Positions 34,867 to 43,706 of a stretch of 64,000 nt of DNA are shown one piece after another (position 1 is the stretch's first letter; every line of letters begins with the position of its first letter). A model generated the notes under the pieces. The model had not been told where the DNA came from, did not search any database, and saw only the letters and a list, made by a program, of their open reading frames with translations. The DNA is from an uncultured Rhodopila sp. Lineage in GTDB: Bacteria > Pseudomonadota > Alphaproteobacteria > Acetobacterales > Acetobacteraceae. The stretch is taken from assembly GCF_903915725.1 (NCBI RefSeq), contig NZ_CAIWTY010000084.1, positions 124,001-188,000 of the forward strand, in the 5' to 3' direction. Both the position numbers and the translations under genes were made by a program.

Positions 34867-37344
34867 ATGGGCGCGGCCGAACGCATCCGCGTGCGGCTGA
34901 GCGGTGCCGTGCAGGGCGTCGGCATGCGGCCGTTCGTGCACCGGCTGGCGCATGAATGCGGCCTGTCCGGCTTCGTGCATAACGGTGCGGATGGCGTGAC
35001 GATCGAGGTCGAGGGCGCGGGCATCGCCGCTTTCCTCGACCGTCTGTCCGCCGAGGCGCCGCCGCTGGCGTCGATCGATGCGCTCGGCATCGACACGCTG
35101 GCGCCGTCGGGTGAGGCGGGGTTCTCGATCCGCGCGAGCACCGGCGGGCGGGTGGCGACGCGGGTTGTCGCCGACGCCGCCACGTGCCCGGACTGCCTGG
35201 CGGAGCTGTTCGATCCGGCCAGCCGGTTTTTCGGCTACCCGTTCGTCAACTGCACACACTGCGGTCCGCGTTTCACGATCACCGCGCGGCTGCCGTACGA
35301 CCGGGCGAATACGTCGATGGCGGGTTTCGGGATGTGCCCGGCCTGCGCAGCGGACTACACGGATCCGGCGAACCGGCGGTTTCACGCCGAACCGATTGCG
35401 TGCCCGGTGTGCGGACCGCGGTTGTCGGTGGCGGGCGACACAACCACGTCTGGCCGAGGGGCGCACGGCCGCCGCAACCTCGTCGGGATGCATGGTCCCC
35501 GCTCCCTCGTCATGGCGCATGATCCCCGCAACCTCGTCATGGCGCATGGTCCCCGCTCCCTCGTCATGGCGGGCGCAGGCCCGCCATCCACGCCTTTGCC
35601 GCATGCAGCACCGCAAGGCGTGGATGGCGGGCCTGTGCCCGCCATGACGGTGGGGCGGATCGCCGCCTCAATCCGATCCGGCGGCATCGTCGCGCTGAAA
35701 GGCATCGGCGGCTTCCACCTGATCTGCGACGCGCGCAACGAAGCCGTCGTCGCCACGCTGCGCCACCGTAAATCCCGCGAGGCGAAGCCGTTCGCCGTGA
35801 TGGTCGCCGATGCCCGCGCCATCGGCACCGTCGCCGACCCGACCGCGGCGGAAACCGCCCTTGCCGCCACGGCGGCGCGGCCGATCGTGCTGATGCAGGG
35901 GCGGGCGGATGCGGTAGCACCGTCGGTGTCGCCGGGGCTGTCGCGCCTTGGCGTCATGCTCGCCTATGCGCCGGTGCATCATCTGCTGTTCGCCGAACTG
36001 GGCGACAGCTTCGCGCTGGTCGCCACCTCCGCCAACCCCGGCGGCGAGCCGCTGGCGGTCGACAATGACGACGCCGAAACCCGCCTCGCCGCCATCGCCG
36101 ACATGATCGTCACGCATGATCGTCCCATCCTGATCCGCGCTGACGATAGCGTGGCGCAGGTGATCGCCGGCGCGCCCGCGCTGATCCGCCGCGCCCGCGG
36201 CTATGTGCCGGGACCTATTGCGCTGGCCGAGGACGGCCCGGTGGTGCTGGCGCTCGGCGCGCATCTGAAATCCACCGTCACGGTGACGCGCGGGCGGGAG
36301 GCGTTCGTGTCGCAGCATATCGGCGACCTCGACACCGCCGGGACCGTGCGGTTCTGGCGCGAGACCATCGACCATCTGCTGGGCATCCTCGACGTCCGGC
36401 CAGAGGTCATCGCCTGCGACCTGCATCCGGACTACCTGTCCAGCCGGATGGCCGGCGACTTCGGGCCGCCGGTCATCCGGGTGCAGCACCATGCGGCGCA
36501 TATCGCCGCAGTGGCGGCGGAGCACAGGCTGACGGGTCCGGTTCTCGGGCTGGCGCTCGACGGGCACGGGCTTGGCACGGATGGCGGCGCCTGGGGCGGC
36601 GAGATGATGGTCGTCGATGGTGCCGGCTGGCGGCGCATCGGCGGGCTCGGCACGCTGGCTTTGCCGGGCGGCGATCGCGCCGCGCGCGAACCGTGGCGGA
36701 TGGGCGTGGCCGCGTTGCATGCCACCGGCCGGGGCGGCACGGCCGCCGCTCGTTTTCCTGATCATCCCCTGGCCGGACCGCTGGCCGCGCGGCTGGATGC
36801 GGGGGCGGAGCGTGTCGCCACCTCGTCGCTCGGGCGGCTGTTCGATGCGGTCGCCGCGCTGCTCGACGTGCGAACGGTGCAAGAGTACGAGGGCCAGGCG
36901 GCGATGGAGTTGGAAGCGCTGGTGGGGACCCCGCGCGCGATGCACGGCGGATGGACGCTGGATCAGGGCGTGTTGTCGTTCGAGCCGCTGCTGGCCGCGT
37001 TCGCGGACAGCCCGCCGGAGGCCCGAACGGGTGCCGAGCTGTTCCACGGCACGCTGATCGAGGGTCTGGCCGCGCTGGCCGCGCACGGCGCCGCCGAAAC
37101 CGGATTGTCCACCCTCTGCTTCGGTGGTGGGTGTATGATGAACCGCGTGTTGGCGGAGGGGCTGATTGCGGCGCTGGGTGGCCGCGTCCTGGTCCGCGAA
37201 GGCGTGGATGGCGGGCCTGCGCCCGCCATGACGGGGGGGCGCGTGTTGTCGCCGCTACTGGCGCGCCGGTTGCCGCCGAACGATGGCGGGGTGTCGCTCG
37301 GGCAGGCGGTGCTGGCGCGCCGTGCGTTCAACCAGGGGGAATGA
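34867..37344 (+). CDS. hypF: Carbamoyltransferase HypF with two repeat-encoded inserts
   Basis: An 825-residue protein, some 60 longer than most HypF. Domains in order: acylphosphatase (about 5-95, GAVQGVGMRPFVHRLA), zinc-finger region (about 107-190, with CPDC, CTHC, CPAC and CPVC), YrdC-like adenylylation domain (from about 265, GGIVALKGIGGFHLICDA), and Kae1-like domain (HHAAHIAAVAAEH and RRLPPNDGGVSLGQAV). It makes the cyanide ligand precursor from carbamoyl phosphate. Residues about 205-261, in the linker before YrdC, are tandem 9-residue repeats plus a palindromic repeat; residues about 778-789 are a half repeat in a loop near the C-terminus. Confidence 0.94.
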   Translation: MGAAERIRVRLSGAVQGVGMRPFVHRLAHECGLSGFVHNGADGVTIEVEGAGIAAFLDRLSAEAPPLASIDALGIDTLAPSGEAGFSIRASTGGRVATRVVADAATCPDCLAELFDPASRFFGYPFVNCTHCGPRFTITARLPYDRANTSMAGFGMCPACAADYTDPANRRFHAEPIACPVCGPRLSVAGDTTTSGRGAHGRRNLVGMHGPRSLVMAHDPRNLVMAHGPRSLVMAGAGPPSTPLPHAAPQGVDGGPVPAMTVGRIAASIRSGGIVALKGIGGFHLICDARNEAVVATLRHRKSREAKPFAVMVADARAIGTVADPTAAETALAATAARPIVLMQGRADAVAPSVSPGLSRLGVMLAYAPVHHLLFAELGDSFALVATSANPGGEPLAVDNDDAETRLAAIADMIVTHDRPILIRADDSVAQVIAGAPALIRRARGYVPGPIALAEDGPVVLALGAHLKSTVTVTRGREAFVSQHIGDLDTAGTVRFWRETIDHLLGILDVRPEVIACDLHPDYLSSRMAGDFGPPVIRVQHHAAHIAAVAAEHRLTGPVLGLALDGHGLGTDGGAWGGEMMVVDGAGWRRIGGLGTLALPGGDRAAREPWRMGVAALHATGRGGTAAARFPDHPLAGPLAARLDAGAERVATSSLGRLFDAVAALLDVRTVQEYEGQAAMELEALVGTPRAMHGGWTLDQGVLSFEPLLAAFADSPPEARTGAELFHGTLIEGLAALAAHGAAETGLSTLCFGGGCMMNRVLAEGLIAALGGRVLVREGVDGGPAPAMTGGRVLSPLLARRLPPNDGGVSLGQAVLARRAFNQGE
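35479..35571 (+). repeat. 27-bp tandem repeat in hypF
   Basis: Three 27-base units (35479-35505, 35506-35532, 35533-35559) and the start of a fourth. They encode a 9-residue unit of the form LVMAHGPRS. The fourth unit runs straight into the palindromic repeat, whose first bases CTCGTCATGGCG are the same as the unit's start. Confidence 0.88.
35562..35649. repeat. Palindromic repeat copy inside hypF (linker)
   Basis: An 88-base copy, CGTCATGGCGGGCGCAGGCC to CCCGCCATGACG, read in frame as [13 protein letters not shown]...QGVDGGPVPAMT. Confidence 0.87.
37199..37232. repeat. Half palindromic repeat near the 3' end of hypF
   Basis: The right arm only, GAAGGCGTGGATGGCGGGCC to CGCCATGACG, read as EGVDGGPAPAMT between RVLVR and the conserved RRLPPNDGG segment. 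Confidence 0.8.
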
Positions 37345-37349
37345 AACCA

Positions 37350-37583
37350 ATGTGCCTTGCCATACCGGCGCTGATTACGGAACTGCTGCCGGACCAGATG
37401 GCGCGCATTAGCCTGGACGGCGTGCTGAAAACCATCTCCGTCGCCCTGGTCGAGGATCTCGCCCCCGGCGACTACGTCATCGTTCATGTCGGGCATGCCC
37501 TTTCGAAGATCGACCCGGAGGAAGCCGCCCGCACCCTGGCGCTGATCGCCGAATACGCCGCCCTGGCGGACCGGGCGGCATGA
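37350..37583 (+). CDS. hypC: Hydrogenase maturation chaperone HypC
   Basis: A 77-residue protein. I start it at the ATG at 37350 (MCLAIPALI), because Cys2 must be exposed after Met removal; an ATG three codons earlier (37341) overlaps the hypF stop and would bury it. GDYVIVHVGHALSKIDPEEA is the family core. It works with HypD to build the Fe(CN)2CO unit. Confidence 0.93.
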   Translation: MCLAIPALITELLPDQMARISLDGVLKTISVALVEDLAPGDYVIVHVGHALSKIDPEEAARTLALIAEYAALADRAA

Positions 37584-38701
37584 AATACGTCGATGAATAC
37601 CGCGACGGCGCGCTGGCGCGCGATATTGCCGCCGCCATCGCCGCGGAGGTGCAGCCCGGGCGCGACTACGCCTTCATGGAATTTTGTGGCGGCCATACCC
37701 ACGCGATCTCGCGCTACGGCATTGAGGACCTGCTGCCGCCGAACCTGCGGCTGATCCACGGCCCCGGGTGCCCGGTCTGCGTCCTGCCCATCGGCCGCAT
37801 CGACGACGCCATCCGCCTGGCGGCTGACCCGGCGGTCACGCTGTGCACCTACGCGGACCTGATGCGGGTGCCGGCGTCGCATGGCGGCAGCCTGATGAAG
37901 GCGCGGGCGGCCGGCGCGGACATCCGCATGATCTACTCCTCGCTGGACGCGGTCCGCATCGCCGAGGCGGAACCGGGGCGGCTGGTGGTGTTCTTCGCCA
38001 TCGGCTTCGAGACCACCACGCCGCCCACCGCCATCGCGCTGCGGCTGGCGGAGAAAAAGCGGCTGACCAATTTCAGCATCTTCTGCAACCACGTGCTGAC
38101 GCCGGTGGCGATGCGCGCCATCCTGGACGACCCCGAACCCATCGCCATCGACGGATTTGTCGGCCCGGCGCACGTGTCCACCATCATCGGCACCGCGCCG
38201 TATCGCGAATTCGCCGACATCTACCGCAAGCCGGTGGTGATCGCCGGGTTCGAGCCGCTGGACGTGATGCAGGCGATCCTGATGCTGGTGCGCCAGATCA
38301 ACCAGCAGCGCTGCGAGGTCGAGAACCAGTACATCCGCGCCGTCACCGCCGCCGGCAACGTCACCGCCCAAACCCTCTGCGCGGAGGTCTTTGACATCCG
38401 CGAAAACTTCGAGTGGCGCGGGCTGGGCGTCGTGCCCGCCAGCGCGCTGAAGCTGCGCGAGGCCTACGCGGCGTTCGACGCCGAAACCCGGTTCGCGATC
38501 CGGACCGTGCACGCCGCCGACAATCCGGCCTGTGAATGCCCCGCCATCCTGCGCGGACGCAAGAAGCCGGCCGACTGCAAGCTGTTCGGCACCGCCTGCA
38601 CGCCGGAGACACCCATCGGCGCCTGCATGGTATCCTCCGAAGGCGCCTGCGCCGCACACTGGACGTATGGCCGCTTCCGCGAACACCGGACGGCCGCGTG
38701 A
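37580..38701 (+). CDS. hypD: Hydrogenase maturation protein HypD
   Basis: A 373-residue iron-sulfur protein. CGGHTH (C36) and GPGCPVC (C64, C67) form the ligand-assembly site. Four C-terminal cysteines for the [4Fe-4S] cluster lie in the last 60 residues (NPACECPAILRGRKKPADCK, then FGTACTPE). It overlaps hypC and hypE by four bases. Confidence 0.95.
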   Translation: MKYVDEYRDGALARDIAAAIAAEVQPGRDYAFMEFCGGHTHAISRYGIEDLLPPNLRLIHGPGCPVCVLPIGRIDDAIRLAADPAVTLCTYADLMRVPASHGGSLMKARAAGADIRMIYSSLDAVRIAEAEPGRLVVFFAIGFETTTPPTAIALRLAEKKRLTNFSIFCNHVLTPVAMRAILDDPEPIAIDGFVGPAHVSTIIGTAPYREFADIYRKPVVIAGFEPLDVMQAILMLVRQINQQRCEVENQYIRAVTAAGNVTAQTLCAEVFDIRENFEWRGLGVVPASALKLREAYAAFDAETRFAIRTVHAADNPACECPAILRGRKKPADCKLFGTACTPETPIGACMVSSEGACAAHWTYGRFREHRTAA

Positions 38702-39741
38702 AGACCCCTCGCCGCAAGCTCGACATCCGCAATGGCCGCGTGGACATGAGCCACGGGTCCGGCGGCCGGGCAATGGCGGACCTGATCGCCGGGATCTTCC
38801 GCGATGCGCTGGCGAATGAGTTTCTGGAGCAGGGCAACGACCAGGCCAGCCTGCCGATACCGGCGGGCGGCCGGATGGTGATGACCACCGACGGGTATGT
38901 CGTGTCGCCGCTGTTCTTCCCGGGCGGCGATATCGGGTCTTTGGCCGTGCACGGCACGATCAACGACATCGCCATGTCCGGGGCAAGGCCGCTTTACCTG
39001 TCGGCCAGCTTCATCATTGAGGAAGGGTTTCCGTTCTCCGATCTGAAACGCGTTGCCGACTCGATGGGGCGGGCGTCGCGCGAGGCGGGGGTGCCGGTGG
39101 TGACCGGCGACACCAAGGTGGTGGAACGCGGCAAGGCCGACGGCGTGTTCATCTCCACCGCCGGCGTCGGCGTGGTGCCCGAGGGCCTGCTTCTCTCCGG
39201 CGACCGCGCGGAGCCGGGCGATGCGGTCATCTTGTCCGGCAGCATCGGCGACCACGGCGTGGCGATCATGTCCAGCCGCGAGAACCTGTCCTTCGGGACG
39301 GCGATTCTGTCCGATTGCGCGTCGCTGCACGGGCTGGTCGCCGCTATGGTGGAGGCGGCGGGGCCGTGCTTGAAGCTGATGCGCGACCCGACCCGGGGCG
39401 GCCTGGCGGCGACGCTGAACGAACTGGCGCACCAGTCGGGCGTCGGGTTCCGCATCCGGGAGGACGCCATCCCGGTGAAGCCGCAGGTGGCGGCGGCATG
39501 CGAACTGCTCGGCCTCGATCCGCTGTTCGTTGCCAATGAGGGCAAGCTGGTGGCCGTGGTAGCACCGGAGGGCGCCGCGGCCTGCCTCGCCGCGATGCGC
39601 GCGCATCCGCTCGGGCAGGAGGCGGCGGTCATCGGCAGCGCTGTCGCGGATGACCAGTTGTTCGTGCAGATGACGACAGCGTTCGGCGGCGGGCGGATCG
39701 TTGACTGGCTGTCCGGCGAGCAATTGCCGCGGATATGTTAG
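38698..39741 (+). CDS. hypE: Hydrogenase maturation protein HypE
   Basis: A 347-residue PurM-like enzyme ending PRIC; the C-terminal Cys is the one carbamoylated by HypF and dehydrated to thiocyanate. MSHGSGGRAMADLI, the ATP-site GGDIGSLAVHGTINDIAMSG and GDTKVVERGKADGVF are conserved. The GTG start at 38698 overlaps the hypD stop. It is the last gene of the operon; hypX is not here. Confidence 0.95.
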   Translation: MKTPRRKLDIRNGRVDMSHGSGGRAMADLIAGIFRDALANEFLEQGNDQASLPIPAGGRMVMTTDGYVVSPLFFPGGDIGSLAVHGTINDIAMSGARPLYLSASFIIEEGFPFSDLKRVADSMGRASREAGVPVVTGDTKVVERGKADGVFISTAGVGVVPEGLLLSGDRAEPGDAVILSGSIGDHGVAIMSSRENLSFGTAILSDCASLHGLVAAMVEAAGPCLKLMRDPTRGGLAATLNELAHQSGVGFRIREDAIPVKPQVAAACELLGLDPLFVANEGKLVAVVAPEGAAACLAAMRAHPLGQEAAVIGSAVADDQLFVQMTTAFGGGRIVDWLSGEQLPRIC

Positions 39742-39902
39742 CATCCGGGCCGCCTTTTCGGCACGAACTGGAACGCAAGCGATTGCGAATCAATCGATTA
39801 ATGCGGGGTGTGCCTCGAATGTGTGTTTTCGTTTGGATAATAGACCAAGCATACTGCGGATGACGGCCGCTTCGACGCGCAAGCCGTCCTGAAGGGGCGG
39901 CT
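39742..39902. other. AT-richer gap before the restriction-modification genes
   Basis: A 161-base stretch noticeably richer in A+T than its surroundings, with a small palindrome AATCGATT. It separates hypE from the methyltransferase gene and probably carries that gene's promoter. No gene seen. Confidence 0.5.
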
Positions 39903-41705
39903 ATGGCAGGGTTTGGGCGTGATGCGGGACGGGCAGCGGAGGATCTGCTCGGCGATCAACGTCCGCTCGCTGCCCGCGGTGAGGCGTTGGTGCTTTCCGC
40001 AAGGGGCGCTACGGCACAGGTCGCACGGGCTGTCGCTTATGCCGTGACAACGGCCTGGTGGCGGACCCTCGTCGAGCAGGAAGGTGGCAATCCCGATATC
40101 CTGGCGGCGCCCGGGTTCGAGGGTGGCGTCCTGGACTTGCCGGGTGAGGTGTTGGCGGAGGCCCGGGCGCTCGCCCGGGATCTGGCCAAGGTGCCTGTCG
40201 CGGAAGGATGCGCCGAGCTGGGGCGCATCTATACGCATGCATTGCCGGGCGACCAGCGGGCGGCACACGGCATCTTCTACACGCCCCCGCCTCTGGTCAG
40301 ACGTTTGCTGGATCAGGCCGGCAACGCCGGACACGACTGGCTCACAGGGTCAGCGATCGACCCGTCATGCGGCGGGGGCGCATTCCTCGTGGAGGCTGCG
40401 GCGCGCATGGTCGCGGCCATGTCCAAAGCAGATCCGGCTATCATCGTTGCGGCTGCCGGCGCGCGCTTGCGCGGCTGGGACATCGATCCGTTCGCGTGCT
40501 GGCTGGCACAGGTCGTCGTCGAGGCCGCGCTGCTGCCGCAGGTCGTAGCGTCCCGCAAGCGGTTGCCGCAAATCACGGAATGCCTCGATGCTCTTAGGGA
40601 TTTTGGTGGCGACGCAGGACGCTTCAGTCTTGTCATGGGCAACCCGGCGTTTGGGAAGGTCAAGAAGACCCGGGAGATGGGGCGGACATTTGCCCGCAGC
40701 CTCTACGGACACCCAAATCTGTACGGCATGCTGACAGACGTTGCCGTGCACCTGGCCAAGGCCGAAGGAGGCGTTATCGCCTACCTGACTCCGACCAGTT
40801 ACCTGGGCGGCGAGTACTTCAAATCGCTGCGGAAGTTGCTGGCGGAACAGGCGCGGCCCGTTACCATCGACATCGTCGAAAGCCGGACGGATGTTTTTGC
40901 CGATGTCCTTCAGGAGGTTGCGCTGACCTGCTTCAGGCGCGGCCGTCAAGCGCGAGACGCTGCTTGTTATGTGATAGATGTTGACCAGGGAGGTCTCAGT
41001 ATCTCCGAGACCGGCCGCCTTATGCTGCCCCGGAACGCCACGGAACCTTGGATTGTCCCGCGGGTCCCGGACGACGCCGCGCTTGTTGCGAAGCTTGCGA
41101 CGATGCCGACCCGAATTCGCAACTGGGGGTATCAGATCAGTACAGGCCCGCTGGTGTGGAACCGGCATAAGGAGCAGTTGCACGCGGAATGGGCTGACGG
41201 CCGCTATCCGGTGATCTGGGCGGAGGCGGTAATGCCCGATGGCCGGTTTTCAGTACAGGCATCGAAGTCCAACCATCGAGAGAAGGTCTGGTTTACGCCG
41301 CGCAGTCTCAACGACCCGAACCTTGTCCGGAAGGGTTGCGTCCTGGCCCAGCGGACGACAGCCAAGGAACAGGACCGCCGTATCATCTGCGCCGTGATGC
41401 CGCCGGAGGTTGTCAAGAAGCATAAGGCTGTTGCGGTGGAGAATCACCTCAACATGTTTGTCCCAACGTCGGCACGACCCGGCGTCTCCCTGCATGCTTT
41501 GGCAGCATTCCTATCCACCCGGGCGGCTGACCGCGTGATAAGGTGCATCAATGGCAGCGTTGCACTCAGCGCGAGTGAACTTGAGGCTATGCCATTGCCC
41601 TCGGTTGATGATCTAACGGACGCCTTGGGCGCGCCCGACCTGGAGTCGGCAGTCTGCCGACTCTATGGGATCGTCAATGAGCCTGCCGCCGATACTGCCG
41701 ATTGA
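39903..41705 (+). CDS. Adenine-specific DNA methyltransferase of a type II R-M system
   Basis: A 600-residue N6-adenine methyltransferase. The AdoMet motif I is DPSCGGGAF (D153), preceded by HGIFYTPPPLVRRLLD as in Eco57I/PstI-like enzymes. The catalytic motif IV is GNPAFG (N247), an NPxF form. PTSYLGGEYFKSLRKLL matches the family's target region. The gene overlaps the next one, a BsuBI/PstI-type endonuclease, so it should protect the same site. Confidence 0.85.
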   Translation: MAGFGRDAGRAAEDLLGDQRPLAARGEALVLSARGATAQVARAVAYAVTTAWWRTLVEQEGGNPDILAAPGFEGGVLDLPGEVLAEARALARDLAKVPVAEGCAELGRIYTHALPGDQRAAHGIFYTPPPLVRRLLDQAGNAGHDWLTGSAIDPSCGGGAFLVEAAARMVAAMSKADPAIIVAAAGARLRGWDIDPFACWLAQVVVEAALLPQVVASRKRLPQITECLDALRDFGGDAGRFSLVMGNPAFGKVKKTREMGRTFARSLYGHPNLYGMLTDVAVHLAKAEGGVIAYLTPTSYLGGEYFKSLRKLLAEQARPVTIDIVESRTDVFADVLQEVALTCFRRGRQARDAACYVIDVDQGGLSISETGRLMLPRNATEPWIVPRVPDDAALVAKLATMPTRIRNWGYQISTGPLVWNRHKEQLHAEWADGRYPVIWAEAVMPDGRFSVQASKSNHREKVWFTPRSLNDPNLVRKGCVLAQRTTAKEQDRRIICAVMPPEVVKKHKAVAVENHLNMFVPTSARPGVSLHALAAFLSTRAADRVIRCINGSVALSASELEAMPLPSVDDLTDALGAPDLESAVCRLYGIVNEPAADTAD

Positions 41706-42768
41706 TGAGATCCTCGAGCGCCTGAAAGTCATCTTCCCGGAGGGCGTGCCGGACCGCAACTACCTGGTGCGGGAAATGACTGCCAGAGCGGTGTTCACGG
41801 CTCTCTATATCGGCGCGATCCAGGGACAGGACCGCTGGCTGGCACCGCGTCACGTCGTCCGCATGGGTGATCATCAGGCTTCGCAACAGAGCGACTTCGC
41901 CCGCAACGACTACTACGAGGTTATGACGAAAGCGAAATCGCCACCGGCTGCGGCCGACCGGTGGTATGCGGATAATAGCCGCGAGCCGTTGCGTGACGAG
42001 GTCATCCGGCAAGGTTTGGTCCCGGTCAACGCCATGATCGAGAAGGCTGGCATCCCGACGACGTCGCCGCGCGGCCGCTACGCACTGCAGACATCTTTCG
42101 CCGATTTGTTCGATACCGGGCTTGCGGGAACTGCCCTCCTTGACGCGGCGGACGCATGGCGGAAGGTGCATCTCTCGTCAGCAGCACTGGCCCGGGCCGC
42201 CTTGGTGCGGGCGAGCGCGAGTACCGCATCGGCCAACATCGTTATCAATCTGCCAGGTGGCGGTTCCGTTGTCCTGCCTCCCGGGCCCAGCCCGATTATT
42301 ACAAAGGCGGTGGTGGAGGAATTCGCGCCCGTCTTCCTCGGCGATCCGCGCGTAGCCTGGATCAGCGACAGCGCCGGTAAGACTCCGTTCCGCAATGCCC
42401 CGCTCGAAAAGGCTCTGCAAATCACCCTCGACAAGGCGGAACTGTTGCCCGACGTCGTCCTGGTCGATATCAACCCACCGGGGCGGCCGGGGGCTGTCCT
42501 TTTGGTCTTTGTCGAAGTTGTCGCTTCCGACGGGCCGGTAACGGAGCAGCGCCGAAAGGCCATTCTCGACCTTATTGCGGCGAGTCCACGAAAATACGGG
42601 CCGGATGACGCCGTTTTCGTTACGGCCTATGCCGATCGCGCCGCTGGTCCTGCCCGCCGAACGATGCACGCGTTGGCTTGGAGATCGTTCGCCTGGTTTC
42701 TGAGTGATCCGCAAAGACTCATTCAACTGCACGACGGGCCGCCGCGACCGATTTCCAGTCTCGTGTAA
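41677..42768 (+). CDS. BsuBI/PstI-family type II restriction endonuclease
   Basis: A 363-residue protein. The C-terminal part is the conserved domain of BsuBI/PstI enzymes: LPDVVLVDINPPG, then LLVFVEVVASDGPVTEQRRK, DDAVFVTAYADR and AWRSFAWFLSDPQRLIQLHD; the Asp, Glu and neighbouring residues there form the nuclease site. PstI and BsuBI cut CTGCAG; whether this enzyme does is inference. The ATG at 41677 (MSLPPILPIDE) or 41665 may be the start; both lie inside the end of the methyltransferase gene. Confidence 0.85.
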   Translation: MSLPPILPIDEILERLKVIFPEGVPDRNYLVREMTARAVFTALYIGAIQGQDRWLAPRHVVRMGDHQASQQSDFARNDYYEVMTKAKSPPAAADRWYADNSREPLRDEVIRQGLVPVNAMIEKAGIPTTSPRGRYALQTSFADLFDTGLAGTALLDAADAWRKVHLSSAALARAALVRASASTASANIVINLPGGGSVVLPPGPSPIITKAVVEEFAPVFLGDPRVAWISDSAGKTPFRNAPLEKALQITLDKAELLPDVVLVDINPPGRPGAVLLVFVEVVASDGPVTEQRRKAILDLIAASPRKYGPDDAVFVTAYADRAAGPARRTMHALAWRSFAWFLSDPQRLIQLHDGPPRPISSLV

Positions 42769-42774
42769 GTAAGG

Positions 42775-43278
42775 CTAGCGAACCGGTTCGCCGGTCAAGA
42801 TCCTGTTGCGCAGCAGATAGGACAGCCCGCGCGTCCACGACTCGTCCGTATCGCCGCGGATATCGACGCTGCCACCCGCGACGCGCTGTCCTGTCGCCAC
42901 ATCCCGGATCACGAGGTTGATGTTCAGGATCAGGTTCGAAACCTTCTGCACCCAGCCGACAATCGCAAACTGCGCCTCCAGCCGCTGCGCCTGATCGGCC
43001 TCACACCCGTTGCAAGACCATAGCGTCCGGCCGCCGGGTTCGGCCGGAACCACCACCGGGGTATACCGGCCCGACCGCACCAGAGCGTCGCGCAACTGGT
43101 CGTCCAGCCGGGCGAGCCTCGACAGGTCGTCCGAGCCCAATCCCTGCATCGACCCCTGCAGGCTGGTGTCGTCGAGTTCGAAGGGAAACACGGCAGCCCT
43201 TGGCGGCGCGGCCTGCGCAGGGTGATCCGCCGCAAGGGCCATCGCCATCCCCATCGCCAGGGCACGCAGCATTCTCAT
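42775..43278 (-). CDS. Secreted DUF2380/DUF3280-type protein at XoxF locus
   Basis: A 167-residue protein with a signal peptide (MRMLRALAMGMAMALAADH, cleavage near AQA). AAVFPFELDDTSLQG at the mature start and LNINLVIRDVATGQRVAGGS near the end are typical of the DUF2380/DUF3280 families seen beside quinoprotein dehydrogenases. Function unknown. It is convergent with the restriction gene, six bases away. Confidence 0.7.
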   Translation of the reverse strand: MRMLRALAMGMAMALAADHPAQAAPPRAAVFPFELDDTSLQGSMQGLGSDDLSRLARLDDQLRDALVRSGRYTPVVVPAEPGGRTLWSCNGCEADQAQRLEAQFAIVGWVQKVSNLILNINLVIRDVATGQRVAGGSVDIRGDTDESWTRGLSYLLRNRILTGEPVR

Positions 43279-43461
43279 CAGGTCCTACCGTTCGGGTGGA
43301 TGCGAGCATGGGACACCGGACCCCGCTTGCGCGCAACCGCGCGCGCCCGGCGCGATGGCGCATCATCCTGTGAAGCCCCTCTTTAACAACCGCCCGCGCC
43401 TACGATGTGTTCAAGCGAAGCGGCACCGGACCCGGGCCTGATCCGAAACGCGGAGGCTGAT

Positions 43462-43674
43462 GTGAACGCTGTCCTGCTGATCGTCTTGGTGTGCTCGATC
43501 GTCCACCCCGGCGTCTGCTCGGAGAAGCAGTTCCTGCTGGAATCGAGCGGCTCCTTAAAGAGTTGCGTCGTGGAGGCGCAGCCATACCTCGCGGCGTGGA
43601 TCGGCGATCACCCCAACGAACGCATCGCGTCCTGGCGCTGCGCCTGGCCGGGGAGCGAAGGCCAGAGTCTTTAA
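43462..43674 (+). CDS. Small secreted cysteine-containing protein
   Basis: A 70-residue protein from a GTG at 43462 with GGAGG five bases before it; an ATG at 43405 is the alternative start. It has a hydrophobic N-terminal signal (AVLLIVLVCSIVHPGVC) and three further cysteine/tryptophan positions (KSCVVEAQ, WRCAWPG). I do not recognise a named family. It lies among XoxF-associated secreted proteins. Confidence 0.6.
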   Translation: MNAVLLIVLVCSIVHPGVCSEKQFLLESSGSLKSCVVEAQPYLAAWIGDHPNERIASWRCAWPGSEGQSL

Positions 43675-43706
43675 TGGACGGCCGGCGGTCCCATGGCAGC
43701 GCGCAT

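Noticed and set aside
35479-35571. Regularly spaced repeats that could look like a CRISPR array
   Set aside because: Units are directly adjacent with no spacers, stay in frame within hypF, and no cas genes are nearby.
39742-42768. Prophage or integrative element around the R-M genes
   Set aside because: No integrase, tRNA, att-like repeats or phage genes are visible; only composition hints at transfer.
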